Positions 22,346 through 34,615 of a stretch of 64,000 bases of DNA are shown one piece after another; within the stretch, counting starts at the first letter, position 1, and each line of letters begins with the position of its first letter. A model generated the notes under the pieces. It did not search any database. It was not told the origin of the DNA and worked only from the letters and a program-made list of their open reading frames with translations. The DNA is from Telmatactis stephensoni (lineage: Eukaryota > Cnidaria > Anthozoa > Actiniaria > Isophelliidae). The DNA is taken from assembly GCA_029948255.1 (NCBI GenBank), contig JALIZF010001939.1, positions 2,647,001 to 2,711,000 on the forward strand, read 5' to 3'. Position numbers and translations under genes: made by a program.

Positions 22346-23086
22346 TTCATGCCGTTCCCAAGTTTTCGAGGACTTTTTCAAAATGTTTTCAGTGAAAAGA
22401 GAAAGAATATAAAGCGAGCTAGTCCCTAGGGAGAATTTCTCAAAAGTTTTGTTCTCGTTGATAAACCACTCACAAAATGCACATTTGAAATATTGAAATT
22501 GATTTTAGATAGAGTACTTAATATCAATCAATAATGATTATGAATGACTAATGTATACTAATAATTCAAATATTATATTTCGTTGTGTATTGACTAGTCA
22601 ATACGACTAATCTAGAACCAATAATTTACATTGTTGAAAACTGCGAACATTGTAAACTGATGTAGACTTGGATCATTTTGGTCTGAAATAGAATGCACCT
22701 TTAAACTGACATTATGACCGAAAATAAGGTATAATTTTTCCTTTTTCGTCGGAAATAGGATAGGAAATGAATTACATCCCCTCTTCTCGAGTGTGGATAC
22801 AAGGAAATCTATACGTTCGCCGCCAGCACCCAAGACTTGTTTATACCCCAGAATCGTTCACCTCGCTTCTAGAGCGAAAAATTAAGAAAGCACGCGCGCG
22901 ATTGTGTCTGTCTCGTGCTGGAATATCCGAAGTAACTGTAGTGGGTCGGGACAGGCTGATCGCTGATAAATTATTATACAAATACAAAGAGTGCAGTGCG
23001 GGCATGTAGCACTATAATTAAGTAAGAACTAGTCAAAATAGAATGTATGACGTTATTCAATTTGTAGTCAAACATGAATGACTTTT

Positions 23087-23092
23087 AATAAA
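23087..23092 (+). terminator. Candidate polyadenylation signal of cadherin 1
   Basis: AATAAA in TTTTAATAAAAAATAT, about 1 kb after the long-tail stop. It is the first clear hexamer I saw downstream. Confidence 0.4.
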
Positions 23093-23159
23093 AAATATTT
23101 CATTTATATTTTGTTAACGTTTTCGTGGTAATTCTAAACTAGCAATTTTCACTTCGTTA

Positions 23160-23710
<551 letters not shown>

Positions 23711-23754
23711 TAAATTTCTGTTTTGTCATTTGTTATTTTTGTCTTTATCCTGAT

Positions 23755-23950
23755 TGGTCAAATTCATCACCATAGTTACATAGTCACGTGCCAGTAGCCT
23801 ACATGTACAGGGAACGTACGCGTTTCAGAGTTCATTCGACCAAGAGCTACTTTGGTGAGTAAATTAACTTGTACTTATTCCAGTAATGGACGTAGCTTAG
23901 TTATTTCTATACACGTATTAGACATGACATTTTAGTAGATATATTTCGAA
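23755..23950 (+). repeat. Decayed fourth copy of a sequence found three times in the lectin array
   Basis: TTCATTCGACCAAGA, GGTGAGTAAA and CCAGTAATGGACGTAG match 32440-32530 and its two duplicates. Confidence 0.6.
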
Positions 23951-24298
23951 GAATTTCTTGTCTAATAGATAATACTAGTTTGCTATTTTCAATAATCTGC
24001 AACAATTACCACGCAGGCGAAAAGCCTAACAAGTGTCGATACTGCAACTGACTTTTTCTACGTGATCTAAGTGGCCTAAGTGGTCACTAGACCCTTTTGC
24101 TTTGCCACTATTTTTGAAATTCGTGCGATATAAAACAATAAGTATAGTAAGAGTACAGAATGTGAATTTCGTGTATTGCTGGGTTTCAAACAGCTGTTGA
24201 ATCTCATTATCTGCCTCAAATGGTAGTCAAACATTGACCACCATGTGCTCTCCACCAGAGAATATTCTACTGAAAACTTGTCTTTCAGCAAATGAAAA

Positions 24299-24337
24299 TT
24301 CAACTTCAACTTCAACTTCAACTTCAACTTCAACTTT
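24299..24337. repeat. CAACTT hexanucleotide repeat
   Basis: Six to seven CAACTT units, followed by a small hairpin (TAATAGAGCGGAAT / ATTCCACTCTATTA). Confidence 0.85.
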
Positions 24338-24517
24338 ATTTAGTAACATCAAAGTTAATAGAGCGGAATAACAATTCCACTCTATTAATTTTGGTAACAT
24401 TTATAACTTACAAACACATTCCAACGAGATTGAACATGACGTCATATAAAACCCAGCAATTTTAATTCTAACCTTCTTGTATTATGGAGTTTGTCCCTTT
24501 GTCTGCCAATCAAGAAT

Positions 24518-24643
24518 AGACCACTTTGACGTCAAAGCAGCTCAATTTGGAGGACAAAACAAAAGAATTTCAATCTCTTGGGAATCAGAATCTATGGTTT
24601 TGTCCTTCAAATTGAGCTACATTCCGAGGTGCTGCAAGTGGTC
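24518..24643. repeat. Fold-back element
   Basis: AGACCACTT and GCTCAATTTGGAGGAC at the left; GTCCTTCAAATTGAGC and AAGTGGTCT inverted at the right. Confidence 0.65.
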
Positions 24644-24720
24644 TGTAGCTGTTAAGTACATTTAAGATGCCGTTGCTTACTGATTTGTTGCACACGAATA
24701 GTTGTACAGCAAAAAGGTCT

Positions 24721-24872
24721 ATTGCTGGGGTGCATGTGACGTCACGGCAGCCATCTTGGTTGACCTTCAACAAAAGATTTCTCATTAGCCTTTATTGTTT
24801 AATTTGGTCATCCAACATGGCTACCGCTTCATTGTCTTTGGAATCCCAAAGGTATGGATGCACCCCAGCAAT
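24721..24872. repeat. Element with GTGACGTCACGGCAGCCATC core, copy 1
   Basis: Bounded by ATTGCTGGGGTGCAT and ATGCACCCCAGCAAT. The core GTGACGTCACGGCAGCCATC and the following GATTTCTCATTAGC recur near 33925, 40284 and 46651. Confidence 0.65.
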
Positions 24873-26302
24873 TGCGGCATGCCAAAGATACTAACTAACT
24901 CGCACGATTGAAAAACCCCACAAGTGTTAATACAGAACTAAATACTTTACTCAGAAATCGCATTGCAAGAAATTAAACATGAACCAGTGAAGTGTTTAAA
25001 GCCACTTTTATTTTACCAAATCTAGTAATTTTCTTCCAATCTGATTGGCTGAGAGCTATTCCATATTCGATAAGAGGACAAACCAAAAGAAATGACGTCA
25101 GACTTCACGCAAGTTACAACAAAATGGTATTTTGCATGCGCAGCTGCGTCACACAGAGCCGTGATCTCGTGATCTGCCCAAAACAAATAATTCCAACTCA
25201 TATCAGAAATTCGTTTTTATTGAGAAAATGTCAGTGGTGAATGAATGCAGTAACTTTTGCGGCAAAGGAATGATTTTTGCAAATCTATTTTCAATGTTCT
25301 ATTTAAAAAAATGCAGGTTCAGGCGATGAATTTGCGCTGTTGTGGAACCATTGTTCACAGATAATAATAAATAATAATAATATATAAATGCTTGTAGAGC
25401 GCCTATGCAAGTCAGTTCTAGGCGCTGTATAAAAAATTAAAAAGAAAAATTATAAATTGTAGGCCAGTTTAAATAAATAAGTCTTGACACTAGTCTTGAA
25501 TGATTATGATAACATCCTGTGTAGTATACCAGCCAAAGCACTCTAGCAAAATTTAAGAAAAAGAGCATTTTTTTCATTAACATGTGTATAAGATATTTCT
25601 GTGATGACATGAGCAGCATTATTCGTTAGATAAACCCTTGACCAGGGAATGAATTTATTGGATTACGAACGCAATTAAGGATTGGTCCAACCTTTGTGCA
25701 ACTAGAATCACATTGTCAAGTTTTCTTGTGTGGACGACAACAGTCAGTGCAAGTCGCGACCAGAATGGAGATTGGTCTGATCTTTTAAGGATCTGAAGAT
25801 AAAAAAATATCACTATGAAATCTAGTAGAAAAGAGGGTACTCCCCATGAAGGGCTATAGGTGCAGACTCCACCCAAAAGGGGCCGGTCCCCTCGTATATA
25901 CCTCCAATACCAGCAAATGTCAAGGGTTAAATAGGTACAGTAAACTGTTCTGGTGTGAACAGCAGGCATTGTTCCGTAGAGATAAAGTGAAGCAATTTTT
26001 TATTTACAAAATGGGCCCCTTAGTCCCGTGTAATTAACGATAGTGTTGTGTGTTTTGTGCATTTTAAACGCGTTCTAATTAAACTAAAATGCGTTTTCTT
26101 CCAATTTCAAAACATGTTTCTTGTCTTTCACCGTCTTTTAATTCAAGGCACTTAGAACACGTTCATCGTTTTAAAACGAAAAAAAAACCCACATTTTAGT
26201 TAACACATTTTTACCCAACAAAGTGCGCGCGGCGCAATTACACAAATTAGAATAAGACGGGTTTCTTTTTTCCTTTTTCAAAAATCGTCCCTTGGCGCAA
26301 AA
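24873..26302. other. Spacer downstream of lectin gene A
   Basis: No gene recognised. There is an AAT-rich tract near 25360-25395, and a stretch at 25680-25815 that is a diverged copy of 33755-33890. A - strand AATAAA at 25999-26004 could serve gene A. Confidence 0.4.
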
Positions 26303-27066
26303 TTATCGTGCAAAACGAATAATTAACGATTCGATTAATAACGCTCCATTGGACTCATCTAACAGTCGTGAGACTATTATATACACATAGCAAATATAAT
26401 AAGAAAAAATATATATCGACAATGAAACAGCCGACAGTGTCATAATAATTTTACCTTTGGCTCGTAGTTTCATCGATGCTTTCTTCATATAAACGTTAGC
26501 AAGGCCCTGCCATGTCATCTCATTGTGGGTAGCGAGTGCTGCCGCAGCGCAATGATTATACCACCAACCGCTATTGACTGCGCACCCACCAGGACTGGTA
26601 TCCCTGTCAGGCGTGCTAAATTCCTTCCCATTAGAACTCCATGGTTGCCAGGACGGGTAACCCAGGCCATCACTAGCCGTGCCTGAAAACTCAGCGACGT
26701 TTAAACGGTAAGAATCGCTCTCAGCGCTGACTTGGAAAGTTGAATATTTTGCAAGGCTTTTGAGCCCGTTAGTATCTTCTAGATCAACTCGTAGGGTTGA
26801 TGTCTTCGATGCTGTTAGACGATGGATTTTTTCATTGCCAAGCCAAAACTCACCATGGCTAATGTTTCCAAACCCGTTTTTATACGTCTCCCAGTTACGG
26901 TTAAAACTGACGGAAAAATCAAACCGTTTATGGAAGACAGTCCAGCCACCTCCGTCGGTTGTCATATCGCAAAAAACTGAAAAGCTGCCACGCCCATCAG
27001 GGTCGATGGTATAAACACCGTCCTGAGTGATTCCAGTTGCACGAATCCCTTTACAGTCACGATAGT
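26303..27066 (-). CDS. Gene A FReD exon
   Basis: Starts at phase 1 after tgatttgcag. The conserved domain ends near 26455, where the frame meets a possible donor. If not spliced, the frame adds about 50 mostly hydrophobic residues. The half nearer the 3' end differs clearly from B-D, the other half is nearly identical. Confidence 0.82.
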
Positions 27067-30000
27067 CTGCAAATCAAGAGATCAAACGATAATACTAATT
27101 AAGGGAACGAAACTGGTAATGAGTTTAAGGTAGCTCACTATAGTTTTAAAGATCTTTATACCAATGGCAAAAAGCGTATAATACCTGTATACTTTGACAC
27201 CCTTATGACATCATTGCGCGCGCAAACAATAAAATGTGATTTCCACAGTTAGAAACGTTCGTCAGTATCTGCGCGCGCGTAAAAATCAAATTCCATTGTT
27301 TGAACACCTTGCGCGCGCGATATGGCGTCAACTTCCTGTTACTAAGCACGAACACCACGTATTCTGAAAGTCAAGATAATTCAATGTGGGGAAAACTTGT
27401 CGCTAGAACAGTTAGGAAGTGTCTAGTTTTTACCCACATTGTGGAACGTCATTTAGACGTTTTGAAAAACTGAAGTTCTCTCCAGCAAGAGCTTACCTTT
27501 CTCACAATGTGTTCCTTTGACAAATGGCATGCACTCACATCTATAGGTGTTGTTAGCATATATAGGGACACACGTCCCATTGTTCTGGCACGGTTTGTTG
27601 GCACAGGGAGACTGGTGAACGAATAAAAAATGCATTAACCAAAGGCTTTTAATCCTAATCCTAATCCTAAGTCCCAATTTTCTTGGATTATATTTTAATT
27701 AAGGTGCGCCTGAAACAAAACCCAGTCGAGCCACCTTAAGGTATAGTACAATTGAGTAAGAACCGAAGAGTTTACAAAGTGAAAGCATTTCAATACTGCA
27801 AAAAGAAACATTTAAAATATTTGATTTCCAGTTGAGATGAGTGTCGACGTATATTCTTAGTTATTATCCAACTCATCATAGACGAGTAAAAATATCGAGT
27901 GAGTAGGCCTGGAGCGAGTACGATATTTTTACTCCTCCGGCTATTCTGGTTTGACAGGTTTGTAGTCGCTTGAAAACGTGAAAGTTTTGATTTCCTAGTT
28001 ATCGAAATTTGTAAGCTATAAAATAGTTCTTGAATGAAATAATTTCATAAAGTTAAGTCGCTTGAATCAAACTCATTGCCGGCTATCACCCATCGGTTTT
28101 CATATCAAACACATGTTGTCGTTCGTGCGGGCTTCCTGTGTTTCTACTATTGGGTTTCCTGTTTACCAAAAAGCCGAGGTTTCTAAGCCATTTTCAAGAT
28201 GGTGGACGATGTGATGTTTCTTCGCTACGTTGTCTGCAAGTTTTCATTCAAATTTTCGACAGTTTAGCCTCTAATGTCACGAAAATCAACAAAAATGAAA
28301 CCACTTGACTTCCAGATAAGGTAAGGAATGCCCAAATATGGATATAGAATTTCATGGCGTGGGAATGACAGCTTTTTATAGGGATTCTCAAAAGGCTGTA
28401 AGTTCAACCTGGAATACGGTAAATTCCTTCAAATAGTCCTTCAAATAGTCCAATTACTTGGCATGTTCTTTCCAAAGTTACTTGTAAATATCAAAAGCAA
28501 CAGAATGAACTCTTTTTGGTCCTCGTTTCCAACTTGACTTGAGACTTTCAAGGCATTTGTTGTGAAGAAAGCGGCTCTGTTTACTTTCTTCCTTGAGACC
28601 CTGAAGACTTCATTTAGTCAAGAGCTATGTAGTTCCAATTTTCCAAAAGACGTAGTTTGTCTTATGGTCAACAAATTTTAACAAAAAACAGACGAATTTA
28701 GTTGAAAATTCGACCATGGATGACAGAACGTGACTACGCCTATCAGAAAACTTTTTAAACCAGTTTGTGCGTATTAGCCAATCAAAAATCGTCCTGTTGG
28801 TCACGTTGAATAACGCAACGTCACGCGACAATTAAATAGTTTCAGAAAAATCGCCTTATGGGGTTAAACTGAGCCCAGTTGGATAATAAATAACTTAGAG
28901 TGCAAACACTAATTCTGTGAAATATCATCAAAGTTTTTATTGACAATATAGTTGTTAGTTAGTAACTATTAGTCACTATCACTCAACCAGAACATTCTTC
29001 ATAACAATACTCTGGAGACATCAAATACACAAGAGACTTGAAACATATGGACAATAGCTTTAATATTCTCATTAGGTAATTTGAAAGACTCTTTATTGAT
29101 CATTAACGAACTGTTTCTAGTTTTGTATTCAAGCACGGAAACAGCACAAATTAACAATAAAAAACATACAAAAAATCATAAATATAAAGTACAATTGAGA
29201 GTTTGCAAATTTTCATACTTATACAGCATGCACTTTACAATATATTTTGAATCTACATGTAGAAATACTTGAAATACACCTTATATTATCAAACTAGCAG
29301 TTACTCATGATAACGTACTGCTGCATGCATGGAGTAAATACCAAAATATAAACAGAAAAGAGCAAAACTGAATTTCACTCATGAACTAGCCTGCGTGCAG
29401 CACGCAGGCTATCATGAACTTGAACTTAAAAGATGAAAACGCTTTTAAAATATACTTAAACTTTGTTCCTCTTAAGTTCTCCTTTTCTCTTCTTTCTTGT
29501 CTCCTCTTCAGTTCTTTAGAGCACTTGCACATGTCTTTGAACTTCTGCCCATTCCTTGATCAATCAAGTTTGTCCAAAAGCTTTGAGTGCCTTCCTCTTT
29601 CTAGTGAAAGCTAAATCAAATACTAGAGCAAATCATGCTCTCGAGGGACACATACCAACAATGAAGCTTGTTTATATAGTTAGACAATAATTGAAGTATA
29701 GAAAGGAATTATTGCAAATTTACATTTATTTTTTACTGCAATGTAGCATAAGTAATATAATCATGTCCAAATCAATAGCTACTTGTTAGTGTGTTTCCCT
29801 AGAGAAACGTGACTGGTTTGTTAGAGTGCATTCAATTTTATCAATAAAGTCTTTAATTTCAAGGTAATGAAATAAAGTTGTCCATATGTTTCAAGTCTCT
29901 AGTGTATTTGGTGTCTCCAGAGTATTGTTATGAAGAATGTTCTGGTTGAGTGATAGTGACTAATAGTTACTAACTAACAACTATATTGTCAATAAAAACT

Positions 30001-31354
30001 TTGATAGTATTTCACAGACATAGTGCAAGCACTCTATTAGACAGATTGTGTGTAATATGGCTGGATATTTTACTCATCGACTTGTATTCTGGCTCGCCCA
30101 AAAGCTCGCCAAAATACTGCGTGACTCGCAAAATATCCAGCCATATTACACACAAAACTGTCTAATAAGATATATATATTATTAATTTGGTATGTTTTTC
30201 TTCCTTGGTTTCTTTATCTACAATAAGTATACGTAGTCTGGTTTTACATCTTGTTATTTTTTGTCAAAGGTGAAAAATAATATAACTATTTTTAACAATA
30301 ATATTTAATGAAGTTTATTTGCAATAAACCAATGAAATATAGATTCTAACATAATCAGGTTACTATGACAACAAAATAAATAAGTGTCATCTGCAAAGAC
30401 CGGAAAGTAGAATAGAATAGAAAATAGAATACAGGCGCGATTAAAGTCGTTAATATAAAGAAGAAACAAAAGAAGAATACATACTAGAAGAATTAAAGTA
30501 GTTCTTCTATAATAGTGGGGAAAGGTTTAAAAAAGCTTAAAACGGCTCAAACCCAGAAAAAAAAAACTAAAAAAACGCGAAAAGGTATTATTTACTATAA
30601 AATAAGGTGATATTTTTTTTATTCCATCAAGATTCGAACCCGGACCTATTTGCTTTGTATTGCTTTGTAGCGTCCGTACGCTGGATAGACGCTATTCTAA
30701 ATGATTGCCTGGGGTGCACCTGTGGCGTGAAACGTGAATGGCTGATTTATTTTGACGTGGAACGCGATTTAGGGTCCAAAATATTTTTGTGTCCAAGTGA
30801 AAGCAGCTTTTGATTTGATTTTGTGAACGTGAAAGAAATTTTTTAATTACCCGTGACGCGTGAGAAGACCAAATATGTTTTGTGATTTCATTTTGCAAAG
30901 GGCTCCAGGGGTCCCTTAAATTAGTCAGAACGTTCGTATTCAAGGACCTGTTTGCTGTAATGACTTTCAAGCTTACAAATTTCGTATTCAAAGCCAATAT
31001 TGGCTTTCAACTTACCGCCAGTGCGTAATGGTCGATTCCCGCCTCTTTTGCCACATTCTGTACATATTGGTACTTGTTGATCTCCAATAGCTCACATTGA
31101 AACAGACCTTGAGCATCGACCTGTGTGTAGACATTCGTCGAGACACATCGTGTGTTTCCTACACACTCCAACACGCATTTCTTAAAGGATTTTACACCGA
31201 ATTTCCTGAGAGGATATCCCGAAAGTTTGACTCCTGGATGTTTTTTGAAGTGTGCAAATAAAGCACCATTAATTTCACCTCGAGCTTTTGGGTGTAAAGT
31301 AGCATTAATAACTTGTAACAAGCCAAACAAGATAAGAAAATGGACTACAGCCAT
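26303..31354 (-). CDS. Lectin gene A: secreted PAN-EGF-fibrinogen C-terminal protein
   Basis: Three coding exons on the - strand. The first gives a signal peptide ([18 protein letters not shown]) and a PAN/apple domain with CVLEC spacing. The second gives one six-cysteine EGF module. The third gives a fibrinogen-related domain (FReD) of about 200 residues, starting [11 protein letters not shown] and containing [13 protein letters not shown] and [13 protein letters not shown]. FReD proteins such as ficolins and tachylectins are secreted and bind acetylated sugars; pattern recognition of microbes or symbionts is a reasonable inference. The calcium/ligand loop reads DRDTSPGGC, lacking the DRDND of the paralogues, so binding may differ. 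Intron 1 carries a 2.3-kb insertion absent from B and C. The C-terminus after LRAK is uncertain: either a donor (gtaaaa) or read-through to the stop at 26303. Confidence 0.82.
27497..27611 (-). CDS. Gene A EGF exon
   Basis: Encodes [34 protein letters not shown]: six cysteines in EGF spacing. Phase 0 to phase 1, flanked by caccag and gtaagc. Confidence 0.88.
27882..27955. repeat. Hairpin at the left edge of the gene A intron insertion
   Basis: GAGTAAAAATATCG and CGATATTTTTACTC face each other. Confidence 0.6.
28898..30034. mobile_element. TIR element (~1.14 kb, ~150-bp inverted ends) with TA duplication
   Basis: Ends GAGTGCAAACACTAATTC and its inverse, extending through GACAATATAGTTGTTAG and ATGTTTCAAGTCTCT. 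Flanked by TA on both sides, as for Tc1/mariner-type insertions. No transposase frame, so non-autonomous. A perfect small palindrome (AGCCTGCGTGC / GCACGCAGGCT) lies inside near 29390-29411. Confidence 0.75.
30037..30165. repeat. Fold-back element directly beside the TA-flanked element
   Basis: GTGTGTAATATGGCTGGATA and its inverse around a 50-bp loop; outer TTAGACAG / CTGTCTAA also pair. Confidence 0.75.
30600..30720 (-). repeat. Probable tRNA-derived SINE, - strand
   Basis: On the - strand a B-box-like GGGTTCGAATC follows a tRNA-like GCGTCTATCCAGCGTACG segment, then an A-rich tail. B and C keep only the head part, so it is either inserted in A or partly deleted in B/C. Confidence 0.45.
31016..31354 (-). 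CDS. Gene A signal peptide and PAN exon
   Basis: 113 codons ending in DHYALA at a gtaagt donor, phase 0. PAN cysteines in [14 protein letters not shown] and LFQCELLEI. Confidence 0.88.
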
Positions 31355-31860
31355 GTTTGATCCATTTTACAAAAGTGGTGCTGTTTGAATATAATTGTTT
31401 AACGTTAGTTCTCCACAAATTGACGCAGGTGTTTCGCCAGTGTGACAAATTAAACAAAACCACCAATTGTCAACCAGCAACTTGTTGTTTATAATTTGAA
31501 AGTGGGGCCGTAATGACGATCGTTAAATCAACATATTTAATTAATTGAATTAAAACTTCACTGAAAGAATCTCAAAGAGCTATATAGTGTACATGAAGGG
31601 GTTTTCTTACATTATTAGTAACTAGGATTGTTTCTCTGGGCAGTTTTCTTCAATGTAAAACAATTACGTTGGGATATTTAGATTACAAAATACAAAGAAA
31701 TGTATGACGTTGAATGTTTGGGTTGAGAAGATGACGTCACTGACACCTCTAAAGATTCATAAAAATACAATCTTCCCTTCTGAAATACCGAGAAAAGATT
31801 TTAGCTGGGGATTAAGCTAAATGGAATTTTGGACCCGCGCCGGGGCCCATCATTTTTGCC
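31355..31860 (-). promoter_or_regulatory. Upstream region of gene A with CRE-like TGACGTCA
   Basis: Conserved in B and C. TGACGTCA at 31732-31739 is followed by CTGACACC. The same arrangement, diverged, lies upstream of orphan PAN exon E. Confidence 0.4.
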
Positions 31861-31973
31861 ACGGCCGGTCAATATCATCGTGTGAATAGAAGGTTTATTG
31901 CCCTGCATGATAGGGGTGTCGTACCCACAATAATCGGTCCGCGTTCTAAGACGGGGTGCCGCACTATAAAAAG

Positions 31974-32478
31974 GTTGTCGTGTAAATCTGGATTTATTCA
32001 GTTGAATTCGTACTTCTTTAGATTGTACTTCTATACTGCATTTTTAGGCTTAGAAAAGAAGAGCCGGCCATCTAAAAAATAGCGTTAAATTTAAAAGGGG
32101 TACTAATAAATTTTTCTTTTGTCTTTCTTTTAAATTTGGCGCGCATTTCTTTATCCTCATTGGTTAAAATTCACAAGACCTTTTTCCTTTACAACAAGTT
32201 CAAAATTCGTGCGCCAAATGCGCCATAGAATGATCGAATTCAGTTTGTTACTTCAGCAAAAGAAATTCACATTCCGCACAAACTTGGTGCGTTTCATGGC
32301 GCACAAATTTCGAAAATACAGGCCAAGCAAACACTTCTACTAGAGTGATTTTCAAAACAAATTGAACTACTAGTAGTTGTTAGACTCTACATTCATTCTT
32401 TTCTTTTCTTCTTTGTTAACTAGCGTTTCGGCGTTCATTCGACCAAGACTGCAACTCGAAGTCAACAACTTTGCAATG
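31974..32478 (+). other. Promoter-like block: TATA box, then pyrimidine tract and ATG at a splice donor
   Basis: CTATAAAAAGG at 31974; after about 500 bases GCAATG is followed directly by gtgagtaaa. Repeated at 38321-38837 and 44756-45270. It resembles a first exon ending at its ATG, but no matching downstream exon was found. Confidence 0.25.
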
Positions 32479-32711
32479 GTGAGTAAAACTTTTACTTTAC
32501 TCCAGTAATTGACGTAGTCTAGTTATTCTATACATATATTAGAACTTTTAAACTTTATCAATTTTGGTTCTGAAGCTTTCCTTAAGACATCCTTAAGCAG
32601 TTCTGTGATAAAACTATTATCTAACGAATAATACCTAACGTTCTAACTGCGCATGCGCTCAGTCCGTATGGCCACGACTGAGCCAAATATGTTCCCGTCG
32701 AATAATACCTA

Positions 32712-32907
32712 AAGCCCGCCGCACACGTTGAGAAACTGCGTGAGGAAACTGCCACGCGAGGCACTTAGCTCAGACGTTTTCTCGCCGCAGACGTTGCATC
32801 TTTGGCTACGCGAGGCCAAAAATAGAGCAGGTAAAAGAGCACACGGTGAGAAAAGTGCCTCGCGTGGCAGTTTCCTCACACAGTTTATCAACGTGTGCGG
32901 CGGGCTT
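32712..32907. mobile_element. Palindromic MITE with 53-bp ends, copy in unit 1
   Basis: AAGCCCGCCGCACACGTTGA and GAAACTGCCACGCGAGGCAC are inverted at the right end. Short open frames seen on both strands are mirror images and not genes. A direct repeat (GCGCTCAGTCCGTATGGCCA) flanks it on both sides. Confidence 0.85.
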
Positions 32908-33219
32908 AAGTTCTAACAGTGCATGCGCTCAGTCCGTATGGCCATGACAGAGCCAAATATTTCCCCGTCTTCCCTCCCACTCAGTCAATAAAATACATAG
33001 TCTTTGTCTTGGAGGTTCCTGTGCGGTTCCAGTATGGCGGATGATTTTGTACCATGTAACCAGGCCTTTTAAGCCCTATTAAGACTGCAGTCAAAGTTAC
33101 AGCTAGCTATTTCTGTAATGGTTCTCTTAAAGGAAAAACTAATTTTACAGGACAAAATTTGATCTGCAAGAAAACCATTAATGATATGATTGCATTCCTT
33201 TTAGTATGAGTATGAAACG

Positions 33220-33370
33220 CGCCGTAGCGTTACCGTGTCAGTGTCATGATGTCTAGAAAAACGTTCGAAACTCCTGCTGTAACCGTGCTGTACCGTGACC
33301 GTGTCAGTGCGGTGTTGTCTAGAAAAACGTTCACAATTCGTGCCGTAACCGTGTCGTGACCGTGCGGTGC
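33220..33370. repeat. Two-copy tandem repeat (TCTAGAAAAACGTTC units)
   Basis: Two ~80-bp units with GTAACCGTG and GACCGTGTCAGTG. The same two units occur in unit 2, but only one in unit 3. Confidence 0.65.
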
Positions 33371-33924
33371 CGCTTTCACAGTCATACAGGAATCTACTCT
33401 AGGAAGAGAAGTTTTGAAAATGCACCGTTATGAAGTTGGGTTATAGTTAATGTGCATGGTCGGTATGCTGAAGGTTATGTCGAAATTCCAAAACTGTAAT
33501 CAGATGCAGTCATTTTTCATGTCCCATATTTGTTTCTCCACGTTTTGCTTCTTATGGTTCTTGCTTTATCTTTTTGTTGCTGAAATGCTCTCTGATCTCA
33601 ACGATCTAATTGTTTTGCAATAACTGTCTTAGTCTTTACGAAATCGTAATAATTAGCTTTCATATTTCTAGTTTCTCTTAGAGTTGTGAATTACACTTGT
33701 AAATTGTTTTCTTGAAATGACCCCTAGATAGGGCGAATTGGTTCAACAAATAGCGCTCTCCAACCTTTGTGCAACTATAGAGTCTGATATGAAAGTCAAG
33801 CGTTCTGTGGTGGAGTGCTACCATCAATGCATTTCAGATGGATCTTGGTCTGGATTATTTATGGATCTGAAATTATAAACAAAAATGTATAAATATCATG
33901 ACTTTATGAATTGCTAGGGTTCAT

Positions 33925-34350
33925 GTGACGTCACGGCAGCCATCTTGAATGAACTCCAACAAAAGATTTCTCATTAGCGTCTATTGTTTGTTCATCCAAC
34001 TTTGCCGTTTCATTCTAAGGGAATCGTTGAAATTAACCCAGCTAGCAATACCAGCAGGCTCTGCTCAAAAGGAATCCATTTTTATGTACCTATACCTTAT
34101 GCCTATCGTATGCTCGTGCGGATTAGAAAATTTGAGCAAATTTTATATGACAACAACATTAATTTGGACAAAATCAAACAATATGAGCGCAAATTGGCGC
34201 AAAAATTCGTTCAGCAGACAATATCATTTGTCCTCGTGGAGCTGGTTGAAGTAGAGTACAATGTGAAAAGAAGACGTCGAACACGCAAATGGATAAAAAG
34301 GAAAGAAAAAGGGATGTATAACACAATTTCTAATGTTTTCTAATTGGATG
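33925..34350 (+). repeat. Repeat with CRE/YY1-like start and basic open frame, copy in unit 1
   Basis: Begins GTGACGTCACGGCAGCCATC. It contains a + frame with RIRKFEQILYD, then KRRRRTRKWIKRKEKGMYN and a stop. The basic motif resembles the region before the nuclease of PIF/Harbinger proteins, but the frame is short. Copies lie at 40284 and 46651. Confidence 0.35.
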
Positions 34351-34615
34351 CAAATGCAGTTACTCAAGGTAACTTTGTTGGAACGTCCTACTAAATGCCC
34401 CAACATTAATTGCGTCCAAGAATTTGTTGGGCAAAATGTTTGTTCAAAACAAAACCTCATCCAATATTCATCCAGCAAAAATGACAAGTCTGATTTGAAT
34501 ACATTATAATTATTAGCAACATTCACTTCGTGCTTGCCTCGACGTTTGTTGCTTTGCACGGTAACAACGTTTTTTGAAATAAGTGCATATGCTTTGTCAC
34601 TAGTCCTAACCAGCC

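Larger units (their letters stand above)
27858..30188. mobile_element. 2.3-kb composite insertion in intron 1 of gene A
   Basis: Sequence left and right of this block is contiguous in genes B and C (TCGACGTATATTC joined to TTTTTTTCTTCC). The block holds several inverted-repeat elements. No transposase was recognised. Confidence 0.7.

Noticed and set aside
31152..31388. + strand 78-residue frame over the PAN exon in A-C
   Set aside because: Antisense shadow of the PAN coding sequence.
32709..32916. 60- and 62-residue frames on opposite strands, repeated in three units
   Set aside because: They are mirror images created by the palindromic MITE ends.
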